From Opisthorchis felineus (lineage: Eukaryota > Platyhelminthes > Trematoda > Opisthorchiida > Opisthorchiidae), in NCBI GenBank assembly GCA_004794785.1, contig SJOL01005865.1, forward strand, positions 675,901 to 739,900: a stretch of DNA of 64,000 nucleotides, given 5' to 3'. The notes beneath the pieces are model-generated. The model was not told where the DNA came from and ran no database searches. It saw only the letters and a program-made list of their open reading frames with translations. How positions within the stretch are numbered: the first letter of the stretch is position 1; each line of letters starts with the position of its first letter. This document shows, in pieces, positions 52,657-64,000 of the stretch. The translations under genes were made by a program, and so were the position numbers.

Positions 52657-53096
52657 TGGGACAATTTGAAGCGTCAGATGACGACGGCAACCAACCCCTT
52701 GAGTAGTTTGACGGCAAATTTCAGCATATAAAACGACCGGCAATTGGGAGAACGAAGTGCTTGGTGAAGTTATTGGTCATTTGGACAGTGAAGCCAAAAA
52801 CCAGCGACTAAAGGATGGCCGAATTGACCTAACTTGGTGTTCGGAGGCGAGCCGCTCTAAATAACCGAAAATCATACCTATAGGACGGATGTGTTATGAG
52901 CCGGTTAGGGATCAGACGTGCCCCGATTGGTCAGAATGCCCACCAGTCAGTCAGGATCGAGTCCTGACAGCTCGCCTCATGGCGAAGATTTTAGCGTAGC
53001 CTTTTGGAAAATTTCGTGGTAACTCTATAAATGCAATTGCAGTCGTTTCCCCTTGTCTCTTTAAAAGGCTGTCTCAGGCTAACGTACGACGCTAAC

Positions 53097-53285
53097 GGGT
53101 AAGATGGCTCAGTGGTTAGAGCGCGAATTTACTGACAGGAAGGTCCGTGGTTCGAACCCGACCCCCGCCTCTCGACTTCCCCTGTCCAGGCTTGGGCAAC
53201 CTGGCAGTATCCCAGCCCTCGTGCTTTCTTCGGGTGGCATGGCAGTTAGGCACCGAAAGGGTGCTACAGCTAAATGATTTTTTTG
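53097..53285 (+). repeat. tRNA-derived SINE, copy 5
   Basis: A full-length plus-strand SINE, it reads AAGATGGCTCAGTGGTTAGA as the A-box region and GGTTCGAACCCGACC as the B box, and ends in GTGCTACAGCTAAATGA plus seven Ts. The best preserved copy by eye. Confidence 0.9.
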
Positions 53286-53399
53286 GTTTGAACGTGCCTT
53301 TTGATATACTATGGTGGGTAGTACAGGAAGCTAGGTAATGACACTAGGTTGCACTACCATCTGCAGTACAAAACAATAGGTGACAGGACCGCAACGAGG

Positions 53400-54372
53400 A
53401 CTGGTGTTGAAAGAAGCGAAGTGAGATGGAAGAATTCACTGTCAAGCAGCGATGCAAAAAACTACCTGGAAGACATCTCTGGGCCGAGCATCAAACCAAA
53501 CAAGAATTTATAGAATGCTGACAAGGAACGGAAGCAGGAACCACCTGCAGAAATACTGGATAAATGGTACACGCATTTTAACTGCTGAAACGATAAACCA
53601 GCGTCGACTGGACGACAGGGAACAGGCCACCTCAACGAGAGATGGAACTGTAATCCGGCTTATCTTCGACTACCAAAGAGATACGCTGGGGCAAATACGC
53701 AATTGCGGAATAGCAAGGCAGCTGGTGAATAAATGCTCAAGTTGAACTGTTATCCGATTCTATAGATTCCACCGACCCACATGGTCTGGAACTCACGAAT
53801 GCTTTAATCGTGCCAATTCCAAAAGTAAAAGGACCAAAAAATTCACACGCTGGGTCGCGCGGGCAAGTTTCTGGCACGAGTGCTACCCAAAGTCTTGAGA
53901 GCCGAAACGGTCAAAGCATATATCCCTGAAGAATTAGCTGGATTCCGTGCTTGTTGCAGCACAACTGAAAGCTTCAAGGCCCCACAAACATCACCAGCCG
54001 CTCCAAATCGTCTTCATCGACTTCACGGAGGCATTTGACGTCCTATACTGGGAAGTATTGTGGACAGCTGTTTCCAAATACGACTGTCCGCCAAATACAT
54101 AAACCTCATCTAAAGCCCATATGACGGAATGAGAGAAGGTGCGAACGAATGGATCGACTTCAAGTGATTTTGGAGTCCTCACGAGAGTACATCCTTGCCC
54201 CCACTCTGTTCAAACGCGATCTAACGGCCATTGTGGAAGCGGTTATTCTGGACAATGCCGCGGAACCATTCGAGTTTGATATCACAGGTTTCGGTGCGGG
54301 GAGTCGTGTCCACCAAGAGAAGGTTTGCACACACATGTTTTCGGACGATTGTGACTTGTTCGGACATACGAA
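53400..54372 (+). mobile_element. LINE family B reverse transcriptase fragment
   Basis: A decayed reverse transcriptase has VFIDFTEAFDVLYWEVLWTA (54010-54070) as motif A, then ILAPTLFKRDLTAIVEAV. It contains several stops. It lies downstream of the 51.8-kb endonuclease fragment in the same orientation, with two oppositely oriented SINEs between them, so the two may be one element split by insertions. A SINE directly follows it. Confidence 0.7.
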
Positions 54373-54375
54373 TTG

Positions 54376-54558
54376 TTCGAGGTAGCTCAGTGATTAAGGC
54401 GCGAATTTACTGATCGGAAGGTCCGTGGTTCGAACCAAACCCCGCCACCTCCAATGGTCCTGCATAGCATTGGGCAGCTTGACAGTATCTCAGTCCTCGC
54501 GCTTCCTTCGGGTAACATGGCAATTCGACACTGGAAGGGTGTTGAAGCTGACCGATTA
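54376..54558 (+). repeat. tRNA-derived SINE, copy 6
   Basis: A full-length but diverged plus-strand SINE (GGTAGCTCAGTGATTAAGGC; B box GGTTCGAACC). It abuts the 3' end of the family B reverse transcriptase fragment. Confidence 0.86.
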
Positions 54559-54738
54559 TTGTTATTACACATGAACTGCCGCGATAGCCGAGTTTGCGAC
54601 AGATGCCACGCTGTTTGGCTTGAGCATCAACGCGAAGACTTGTTCTGTACCAGAGTGCGCCACGGTGGAATCTCTAACACTCCTCCGCGCACCATACGTG
54701 CCATTTTCGAAGACAAGAATTATTGTCGATGTGCCCCT

Positions 54739-54892
54739 TTTCAGCTGTCATTTCTCTTTACTCCAAAAAGGAGGGCTGGGATTCTGTCAGGATGCCCAAG
54801 CCTAGACAGTGGAAATCGAGATGCAGAGGCTGGGTTCGAACCACGAACCTTCCGGCCAGTAAATTCGCGCTTTAGCCACAGCCATCTCACAC
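54739..54892 (-). repeat. tRNA-derived SINE, copy 7, internally deleted
   Basis: On the minus strand it has the head, B box GGTTCGAACCC and early body. The part between AGCCCTC and the terminal CAGCTGA is replaced or deleted. Confidence 0.8.
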
Positions 54893-55170
54893 CACGCCGC
54901 CATAACTTGCGTGTTTCATGGTTGAACTACCTGGGTGCCTAAGTCCAGGCTAAAGACTAGCGGAGCAGTCAACTTTTGAAGAACAGGGTGCAACAAGTGT
55001 CCCAACTCCCAACGCGGAGGGCCAGGGAACTGTTTTTCAGACTGACAGGAGAAACTGTGAATACCCCACCGGCATGCTTCAGTGTGGCCCAATGGTTTGC
55101 CAGGTTCGCAAGCCGTTGTACCACGACAGCCACCACGCCTTGAAAGCGGATGAACCTGCCATTGAGAGCA

Positions 55171-55359
55171 TTAAAAAAAATCGTTCAACTGTAGCACCCT
55201 TTCGGTGCCTAACTGCCATGCCACCCGAAGGAAGCACGAGGGCTGGGATACTGCCAGGTTGCCCAAACCTGGACAGGGGAAGTCGAGAGGCAGAGATCGG
55301 GTTCGAACCACGGACCTTCCGGTCAGTAAATTCGCGTTCTAACCTCTGAGCCATCTCGC
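55171..55359 (-). repeat. tRNA-derived SINE, copy 8, full length
   Basis: A full-length SINE on the minus strand with B box GGTTCGAACCC and a poly-T end (AAAAAAAA on the plus strand at 55173-55180). Confidence 0.88.
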
Positions 55360-55439
55360 ATGATGAGGGGCTGAGAATTGTCGCGCTAAATGAATCACAC
55401 CAACTTAGAATCAAGTTTCGGATTGTCCACAAAACTCCT

Positions 55440-57330
55440 TAATTTGACAGTAGCAGTGAGGGATTAGAGCCTGGAGAAAGCTTCCCAGGATTACGTGGCC
55501 TTTGAGTGGTAAAACTTCGTTCCACTGTTCCTTGGAAGCTTCTTATCAGCGAATCCATGAACGACCCTCTGATATTCAGCCAAGGAAGGTTGGACCGTTG
55601 AGCACAATACTTCAAACAACAAACCAGTTGGCCATCTGCTATCTCCAGTGCAGACTGCCAGCCTTCAACAGAAGCATGGACCGAATATGGGGCCCCCTCC
55701 AGCCTCAAAAGTATTCGAGTACACATCTGCACTCAAATGTCATCAAGCTCCTGGTACTGACGACCTGCTCTGTTCAAGGTAGGCGGTGAATCCCTCAGCC
55801 AGTACCTGTCTAGCCTATTTGCGTCAATTTGAGTTAGAGGCCGTCCCTGACAATTGGACTGAGTTGATATTAGTTCCCATCTTCTAACTGGGGAGTCACA
55901 GTGAATGTAGTAACCACAATGACGTCAGTTCGACTCCCGTTGTAACAAGGCTTCCAGAGTCACTGATGTTTCGTCGTCTTAAGGTGGCCTGCGAAACCAT
56001 GACCCGTGAGGACCAAGCAGAATTTCGAATGGATAAATACTGCGTCGACCATATCTTCACATTCCCACAATCTCCATGTTCCTTGACTTTAAAGACTATT
56101 TCTGTCGATCGGCCAGTGCTTCTAACTACGCTTGCTCAAAAGGGGGAACTCCAAATGTCCTTAAACATAATCCGATCCTTATATTCACATATTTCCAGGC
56201 GTAGGAGAGTGCATGAGGGGCTCTCTCTGAAAGCATCTCTACAAAGAGTGGTATCCGGTAAAGATGTTCACTCTCCTCAGTTTCGTTTAATTTCGTTACT
56301 GATAAAATACTTAGGCGAGCTCCGAAAGGTTTTCAAAACGTCGGTGCTCAAACCGTTGCGGGCGAGAACCTGGTAGAAATGGGGTACGCAGACAACACCA
56401 TTCTCATCTTTGAAGATGAAGGCACTGTTGTCCACCATCATGCTATCTTTCGACACCTTCATCGTGGAAAGCCATGTTCCGGGACGTGCCGTCTCTGAAC
56501 ATGCATCATGCAATTCAAAGGAAACACTGGATGTAAAAGTTGTATAAGCTTCGACGGAAGTGTATTGGATCGAAGGCGAACATCATGTTCGCAAATCGAC
56601 ATCACTTGTGGCGTCACGAAAACATATCATTGGGTCTCAATGGTCGCGTGTACCAAGCTCATCATCATCATCATCATTATCATCATCGACAACATGACAT
56701 CAGTGTTCAACACCGATGCTTCGCTGCCGTATTGTACCAAGCTACAGTAGGGGGTTTGTTATTGTGAGGTTGCGAGACGGCTTCTGCGGACAGGTGAATT
56801 GAGGCGTCTTCAGTTTTCTGATCACCTATGTCTCATAAGCTTTGCTGGTGTCGAAGGACGTCAACTGATTCGTAACAAGATAATCAGATGACGGGTATTC
56901 GGTTGTGCAGCAGGTACTTCAGTAGAGAAAAACACCCAGCACCATCATCTGCGATGACTCGACCGTGTACTACACATGCCGAAACACCGTCTACCGAGGC
57001 GAGTGTTGTTCTTCGTGTCTCCTTCAGAATGCCGGGAGATGCGAGGTGGACGTGACTTGGAACAAGTGTATGAAGCTGGGTGTTGTTAATGCGTTCGCCT
57101 TGAAGAACAGGGTCTTTCGCGATTGCCTGATTGAGCGCTTGGATGGGTGGGTGCCCCAAAATGCCTGCGGGACGCTGGCAACAGGTGCGTTCCTTATCCA
57201 TTCCGTTTTAACCTTAAAGCTGTGTTTGCACGGCAGCAAAACATGGGTGTTAACACATGGTACTGTCTCTGAAGCTGATGACCATGCGAAGTGGAGGTGT
57301 CCCCATGTCACGTCCAGAACAGAAAGATAT
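55440..57330 (+). mobile_element. LINE family A, longest copy: reverse transcriptase to C-terminus
   Basis: The remnant reads through CHQAPGTDDLL, RRLKVACETMTREDQAEFRM, VLLTTLAQKG and NIIRSLYSH. A palm motif at 56385-56396 gives YADN instead of YADD. C-terminal pieces follow, including RVFGCAAGTSVEKN and MPKHRLPRRVLFFV near 56.9-57.0 kb. Stops and shifts are frequent. It is interrupted at 56660 by a 73-bp insertion. Confidence 0.83.
56660..56732 (-). mobile_element. 73-bp insertion with 11-bp target duplication inside a LINE
   Basis: TGTACCAAGCT occurs on both sides (56649-56659 and 56733-56743). Removing one copy plus the insert rejoins the LINE reading RVYQ|ATVGGLLL in frame. On the minus strand the insert has a roughly 45-bp body, starting ATACGGCAGCGAAGCATCGG, followed by a GATGAT-type tail. 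This is the structure of a very short SINE-like element. Confidence 0.75.
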
Positions 57331-57484
57331 GGATTGTAACCTCATGCGGTGGTACGGTGAGGCCACCACGACAGAACCCGCGCGGTTGTGAATCAGGTGA
57401 GTGCTTAGTCCTGTTTGGAACAGACATCAGTTTCAGACTCAACAACTCATGCAGGCAGGCTAGATCAGTGATCAATCATTCGGG

Positions 57485-57552
57485 CCCATTATCATTAGTA
57501 GCAGTACCACCTACAGCGACACTGGAGAACATCGGTGCTTCGCTACTGTACA
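57485..57552 (-). repeat. Second relative of the 73-bp insertion
   Basis: It carries GTACAGTAGCGAAGCACCGATGTTC on the minus strand, related to the body of the 56.66-kb insert (about 24 of 35 positions by eye), followed by ATGATAATG. Target duplication not found. Confidence 0.45.
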
Positions 57553-58140
57553 ACCATGTCAGTTTATTTGAATAAAACCTTATAATAGTAAGAGAAATTG
57601 GACTGGGAGGGGGACCTAGGGCTAACCTAGCAGAAACATCCGAGTGCCTACACCGCTCAGTCAGAAGAAGGCGAGCCCATGGATTGGCGTCCATTTGACG
57701 TGGGTTTCTATGATTTGAAAATCATCAGCCGAACTTTCTCGACAATTTGTGCCACATTACTACTTCTGGTCACAGCTACATACACCCTTGGTTGAGGGAA
57801 GAGTCTGGTTGACAAGCGTAAAATGCATAGCCGATAGCCTGGAGATTGAAATAGTTTATTATGGTGTATATAATGAGTGAATCCTTTTCGTATTGAAACA
57901 ACGTGCGTTCTACCTGCCCTTGGAATTATGTCGATTCCATTAGATTACTTTAGACTTTTCTGTGTAATTTCAGCAGTGTCGTCAAGGGCAAGTGGTTTGT
58001 CTGACATGGCGCGGGAACCCTGAACAAATCGGAATACGAAGGAAAATAGGGCATACATGCTCACACAGTCATCAGTTTTTAAACATGCCATATCAGGTCA
58101 CGAGATAAACCGCTGTACATTACTTTTATTGCACCAGAGA

Positions 58141-58500
58141 TTACATGCAAGGCGGACCTTCTGTGGAAAGTACGAACATAAACATTAGATAACAAAATCG
58201 AAAGAAATGTTCTTCATCGGTCTGCTTTTTTAGTTGCATGAAAGTCGGCAGCCAAAATAAGGGGATGAGGATTAGAAGCATACAACGCACTTGCAGGTTG
58301 GATGACAATACCCATCCGTACAGCTCTGAATCGCGACCTATAGGTGAATCGCTTATAAGGTCTTTCCAACTGCCTTCTACAGCAAGTGAGTGACTAACTG
58401 ACTTTGGCAACCGCTCTATTGGGCGTCCTAAGTGATGGCGTAATAACTTCCGGGTGGCAGCACAAACCGACCTACAGAACAGCCGACGGCAAATCACCAC
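58141..58500 (-). other. Unassigned open reading frame, 119 codons
   Basis: A minus-strand open frame contains RRLFCRSVCAATRKLLRHHL and SWKDLISDSPIGRDSELYGW, then a hydrophobic end. A GTGCGT near 58290 could be a donor. It could be an exon of an upstream gene or a transposon remnant. No family recognised. Confidence 0.3.
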
Positions 58501-58577
58501 GTGGCCACGAAGTGAGCGTATGATTATTTTATTCCTAGTGTCTGTTAAACCATACTCGTTTATGGTCAGTCAGTCAG

Positions 58578-58756
58578 GGGCGAGGTGGTTCAGTGGTTAG
58601 ATCACGAATTTACTGCCGGAAGGTCCGTGATTCGGACCCGACCTGTCTCTCGACATCCCCTGTTCAGGCTTGGGCAACCTGGCAGTATCCCAGCCCTCGT
58701 GCTTCCTTCTGATGGTATGGCAGTTAGGCACCGAAAGGGTGCTACAGCTGAACTTA
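58578..58756 (+). repeat. tRNA-derived SINE, copy 9, full length
   Basis: A plus-strand SINE with a mutated B box (GATTCGGACCC). It is flanked by ATGGTCAGTCAGTCAG (58562-58577) and ATGATCAGTCAGTTAG (58757-58772), a 16-bp target duplication with two mismatches. Confidence 0.87.
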
Positions 58757-58772
58757 ATGATCAGTCAGTTAG

Positions 58773-61700
58773 CTGGTCCCAATTCTTATTAGGTTTCATG
58801 AATTTCATGTTTGTAGTCCTCTACAAGAAAATACGGGGTGACCTCAGACCCTTACCACCAGTGAGGCCAACTGTTTGCTAGTTTTGTAAACACAGGAAAA
58901 ATCGCCCACTCAAATGGCCATCCCGACTTCTTTCAAGTTCTCCCTCTGGAACCATTTGCATCGAAATACTGCATCTGCACTTAGACTGGCAATCCTCAAG
59001 ATCAACACATTCAGTCAATGCATTTTGTGATCTGCTTTTAATCCCAACAACATCCAACCGCTCACACACGAGGTTCGGAATTCATGGGCCCCACACGAAA
59101 CCCAGTAAACCCAACACAACTTCACGGGGGTATTGAAACTCACAAGTCTATGACGTCCGAAAAGCGGTTTACTGAAACCCTGAAAACGCTGTGTGCACCG
59201 AGAGATAAATCAGCGTACACAAGGGTCGCTGGGACCTAGTGAAAGAGCAGATGGCTCATGCCCACTGCCTGGTGAGTTTCGTGACTGGGCATGAGCAACG
59301 CCAATATTGTCTGACGGAGAGTCCAAATAGAGGAAAGACAGAATCTAATTGATAGTTGTACTGAATAAGCTTCCTTAAAGATTACAACTTATACCAATGC
59401 ATTTTTTGATGGTCTCACCATCTCGTACAAGATCAAACAGTACGTTAAGTAGGCTTCTGATATTGTACTTCTGCTGTTCATCAGTGGCCTACCTATGATT
59501 AATTCGTTATTCGTACCTACTCGACGTCGATGACCACAAAAGACGAGAGTAATCAGATTTAATCAGGATCACTTCGACCGAGTGGTGAACTGAAAGCACC
59601 AAAATATGTACCGCTACAGTGGACAAGACCACCTCATACTTTATCGAAGGCAGAGTTATTCAAGCAATTCACGGCTTGACAACTAGGACTGCTAACATCT
59701 AATTCCTTCACAATAGGATGGAAGCGGCCTGCGACTTTGGAAAGAATGCTAGCAGCTGTCTACAACTCAATGTCTTGGGTGTGGGGGGAGCCCCAGACTA
59801 ATACATAATGGAGGAAATGAATGAAATTGAATAAGTGCAACGAGCCGCCGTTACGGCCACGGAATGTTAAACACATCTTAAAGGGTGGACGGATCGTTCT
59901 GTATCACTTCCAAGTCCTCCAGAAGAGTTACAGGCGGTCCCAGTGGCGTCAAGATTTTTCAGACAATGCAGGTAGATAAGCTCAGAAATCCATACCTCTC
60001 CGTGAGGATGATACCAGGAGGCATAGATAAACGGTGTATGAACAAAGAGCGGTATATTATGGAAGGTCCTGTTGACTGGCGTGAGGATAGGACTGAGCGA
60101 AATTGCAAAGCCAAATTGGATCAAACGTGAAGAAATCCTGGTGCCAAAAGGACCTAAAGATTACCCGTACTGAGTGAACATCGTCCTCCTCTTGTGTCAA
60201 CTCACTGAACATTAGGGTAAACGATAATTCCACTCACTACCCACATACGCATGTGTCGACGATGCAGGTAATGATCAAATACATACATACATACATATGC
60301 TTATAGATAATGATGCTGAAACACATTTTTATCACTTGCACTAGTACAGATAGGCATTGACATGCATCACATAATCCATGTGGAATGAAATTATTTTATA
60401 TTTTGGAAAATAATACTCTTTAAAACGACAACCTGAGGCAAAGGATGTGTGGAAGTAGTCGAAAACAGAAAATAGCATGCGAAACATGTATCTAATCCTA
60501 TGAATATAGTACAGTTCAACCTACCTAAAGGTCAACACAACATCCAATCGCCAAATTCTTCATCCTCCAGAATATTTCAACTGTGCAGACATATTAGTGC
60601 AATATGAAAGACTAAAACAAATAGACTTCCAGGTGCAAATCAAATCGGCAGTCTGGACACAATGTGTTATGTCCGATTCATGACACCGCTACGTACTCAA
60701 GCTGGTTCCTAAAAGACCCTATTTTCAGTAACACAGAACTTCCTTTTGTCGTCAGGGGCCGTTTCATAATCATCACTCCATTTCAGTTTTTCACTGATTC
60801 ACGGATTGATACACAGGATCGATGCTTTTGCCCAGGCTTCCTGGGTCGGGTTTATTCTTGCCATTCTGCGGCTTCCACGCCTTTCACGTTCATTGCAGAG
60901 TGAGATTTGTTGCTTAAACTTCCGTTCCTGAGATACAACTTCAGGGCGCAACGCCAATTACGGGAGTAGATTTCGGAAAGGGCTACGGTGTTCGCATCTC
61001 TGTCACATCTTTACTCTAGATACCACACTAAATGGTAGCAGACAAATGCTTAGACTTCTGTGCTTACTCACGAGTTCGTACGCGAACACTACAGGGCAGG
61101 ATTCCTTGTCATCCGCGAATGCAATTCGCTGAATAAGTCGCCTATTCGGACCGATCAAAGAGGAGGAGGCTTGGGAAAATACTGAAAGGACGGCAAAAGG
61201 GAACATGGTTGGTGTCTATGTTCCTGGGGCCCTTGGTTACTAGGCTCGCTACATCCTCACTGTCCCACTGAATTCATTGCAACTTGAAACAACTCCGTGT
61301 GGTCTGGATCGTAAGATTACTTTTCACGTGCTCATTCGCGCACTTCTTAAGTCCTAGTTTGGAATTCCACATAGTCGATTATCAGCGACTGTTGGCTACG
61401 ATAACCCTGAGTGTTTCAAAAATACGGTATTTTGTTGCTCACAACTTCCTTAAAACTCATATGATAAGCAAATTTATTGAAACTAAGTAGTATGTGCCAA
61501 CCCCACGCAGGCCTACAAATTAAAATCTTTTAGTTTTCAAACCGGATGAAGTTTCAGATGGCGCGCTCATGAATGAGCAGGTCTATATATCGAAAATGAT
61601 AATGAATCTAAATGATAGGCAAAACTTCAGATAGTTGTACGAGGAGGAGCCTATCAAAAAAAAGAAAGCCAACCTGGTGTCGAATCGCCTCGTTTCACAA

Positions 61701-64000
61701 ACACCACTGGGTTGATGATAAGAAACACACGCATTCGATCCCCAGAGGCCATCAAATACCCGAGATAAACGGACTTCAGAGGACCAACAATCTGAGTTTG
61801 TTTTGAGGCTAATCTCAGCTGTGCTCAACTCACCACACCACAAACTGGCACATTTGTTGGCTGTCATCTTGAAGAGGTTGACGTATACAGCGTTAGATAC
61901 ATAGTGGACTTTGCTGATGAGTAAGAAGGTCCTAACATTATGGGCAGAAGCAAGCGCCCTGTGGGAGTTCAGTGGCTGTTCACAAACGTATTCCCACACG
62001 AAACCGTCAATATTTTTGCACACTGTGTTGGTTGAAATGTCTTCCAATTTAGTGGAAATTACTCGGTGAACCGGTACTGCTCTGCGCTGAGAATGTAAGC
62101 TTGAAATGTTTGAACTCGCCTTACCAATACATAAGTTTCATCGTGACACCGGTCCACTGGGCGCATTTCTGGCTGTCAATCATAATAAAAATGAGGAGTT
62201 CTCATACAGGGTGTTTCGAAAAACACATAAAATCTATATCGGATAGACGATGCTCTGATGTTGACTAAAAGCATGGAAAGCCTCCGTCAGCGTGTGACTG
62301 TTGTTCATTCGAATGTTGCTGTAGCGAAAATGGGGCCAGTGACTCCCTGCCATACGTGAACTTCGTAATTAAGCGTGCAGCTGACGGACCTGTTGAGCCT
62401 AGTCTCCACAGAAATCCTACGTCTTCAGGCTGATACACGCAAATCCTCGGCCTCTTCCGTTGAACTGGGAAAAAATGCTGTAAAAATGCTGTTTGCAAGA
62501 TTACGTGAGATTTACTCACCACATCGCGTTTTTGGGGATTCGAACTGCTCATAAAGACTACTCGTTTCATCTCAGCAAACCCCACCATAGGGATGAACCA
62601 CAGAAACCGGAACATGCGCAATTCAATAAATGTCCCCGCCAGAATGAGGAAGTAGGTTTTCCTTTGCGTCCTGGATTGGCTTCCAAAATTTTCGGATGAA
62701 ATAGCCGACAAAACACCCCTGGGGCTTTTTATGGTAAAAAACTATGTGGCCACAGGCCATCAAGCAATTTGTAATTGAGCATTTATCATACTTTTTCGCT
62801 ACCGGAGTGACGTATTCTTACGTTCACTGACGCCGCCGTAATAAGTTCGTCAATGCTTTTTTATGTATTCAGGAAAAAATTTGGGTCACCCCTATGCTGC
62901 TTTGAACTTAGTGGTGTAACAAGCCCTACTTTTTCAGGATAAGCCAATCTGTTTGATCTGTAATCACGCGAAAGTCTGTTTTGAGGGCTGTTATATAGTT
63001 GCTGTTCACTTGGAATTGCGACAGGTTATCAGAAGTGATTCGGCCACTCGCCTTATAACCGACGAGACAGTAGAGACTGCCTGTAGCTATCAGACTTCGG
63101 CTTCCTAATATATTATTCAAACTTTTGAAGTTAAATAACAATTTTTTGAACCATGTCGGTCGACGTTTGCAAATACTGGTATCTTACCCACTGAAAGAAT
63201 GTCACTTTTGAGCGGCCTGGATATTACCACATCACCTTCAAGAATACAAAATGTGACGGCGTATTTGAAAATTGGGCCTATCGGAACCCACGGACGATGA
63301 AAGATGTGCAAGCAACCGCTGGTGATATTTAGCACCACCGCCTCCATTTCAATACAGCCAAATTGTACTGTCTTTTGGGGTGCTCAAATCGCCCGAACGA
63401 AGGCGAGTGCGTCAATTTTATTTTCCTGTTGCGGTGATCGTCGCCTGTTACTTCAGCCGGCTCTTCATTGCGACATATTTCCTCACCTGACCGGCACACA
63501 GCGGCCCGTAAAGTGCGGCTAAATCGCGAAAAATCCTCTGTTGTGCTAAGTTTCTTCGAAACATGATTGGTGAGCAAAACTCTGATTGTTGAATAATATT
63601 ACTGAAGTGTTACCTACTATTCCTGAATGTGATAGAAATTTGGCTGCCCATGAGCGACAGCCCGCTTTGGCATTGGTTGGCCACTGTTGGAATCAAAATG
63701 GCTGACAGGTGTGCACCTTTGATCTCTGACGAGATTACGTGTGTATCTGCACTTTTGTGTATCTGGCGTAGTAGAGAGGTGTACAGGTCGATTGTGCGTT
63801 AACTAGCCAAGTGTGCTAGCTGCAGATGCTTCAATGGCTCTCGTGATGCTGGTCTACAATGGTGCAAAAATTAAGAGGACAATACAAATGGTGTATTTAG
63901 TGGTTCGGCCTGAACTGCAGCTCCTTGCAAGCCATTATTTACGAAATTAAATAATGCACCAGTTATGCTACGTTTCAACTTTCTCTAAATGGCAATAAGG
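58773..64000. other. Distal upstream flank, no recognised gene
   Basis: Several open frames of 60-154 codons lack recognisable domains. A weak zinc-finger-like start near 63350 is described under findings. Otherwise only the CATA microsatellite is structured. Confidence 0.5.
60280..60297. repeat. (CATA)n microsatellite
   Basis: Four tandem CATA units and a partial one. Confidence 0.8.

Noticed and set aside
62210..62240. Terminal repeat of a DNA transposon (CAGGGTGTTTCGAAAAAC)
   Set aside because: No inverted partner found in the remaining 1.8 kb and no transposase frame.

Overview
The window is eukaryotic nuclear DNA. It has long introns, GT-AG splice sites and dense retrotransposon remnants, and I see no bacterial-style operons. 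The best guess for the source is a flatworm, probably a digenean trematode. That rests on resemblance remembered from family knowledge: the Ty3 element looks like the CsRn1-type elements of trematodes, and the non-LTR elements look like common trematode LINEs. It was not tested by any search.

The dominant feature is one protein-coding gene on the minus strand, running from a start codon at 49604 to a stop at 5484. It encodes the cohesin loader NIPBL / Nipped-B / Scc2. I could place 24 exons by reading splice junctions on the minus strand. All internal phases agree except one junction, between exons 6 and 7. There, one extra A in a five-base homopolymer (36060-36064) would explain the mismatch exactly. 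With that one base discounted the joined CDS is 8499 nt, about 2832 residues, close to vertebrate NIPBL (about 2800). The N-terminal MNGD start and SLTDILPELPLPAPL segment, the HEAT-repeat body and a basic-then-acidic C-terminal tail are all visible, so this appears to be the whole coding gene. Two weaker points remain: an optional exon at 7593-7694 and the unknown 5' leader. The acceptor site 11 nt before the start codon fits either an upstream leader exon or spliced-leader trans-splicing.

Repeats fill the introns and the upstream flank. They comprise a degenerate 4.5-kb Ty3/gypsy element inside intron 4 (38607-43073), a related isolated LTR at 51283, and two non-LTR retrotransposon families. 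Family A lies near 13.3, 16.4-18.4, 43.3 and 55.4-57.3 kb, and family B at 51.8-52.3 and 53.4-54.4 kb. There are also about ten copies of a roughly 180-bp tRNA-derived SINE in both orientations, six of them between 52.4 and 58.8 kb. A 73-bp insertion with an exact 11-bp target duplication sits inside one LINE, and similar short sequences occur at 45.4 and 57.5 kb.

Layout: 1-5483 is the 3' flank with no recognised gene. The NIPBL exons occupy 5484-49604, separated by introns of 50 bp to about 7.7 kb. From 49.6 to 64 kb is the upstream flank, a retrotransposon graveyard with a few unassigned protein-like stretches and no recognised host gene. Every element coding region I examined is broken by stops or frameshifts, so the NIPBL gene is the only convincing functional gene here.
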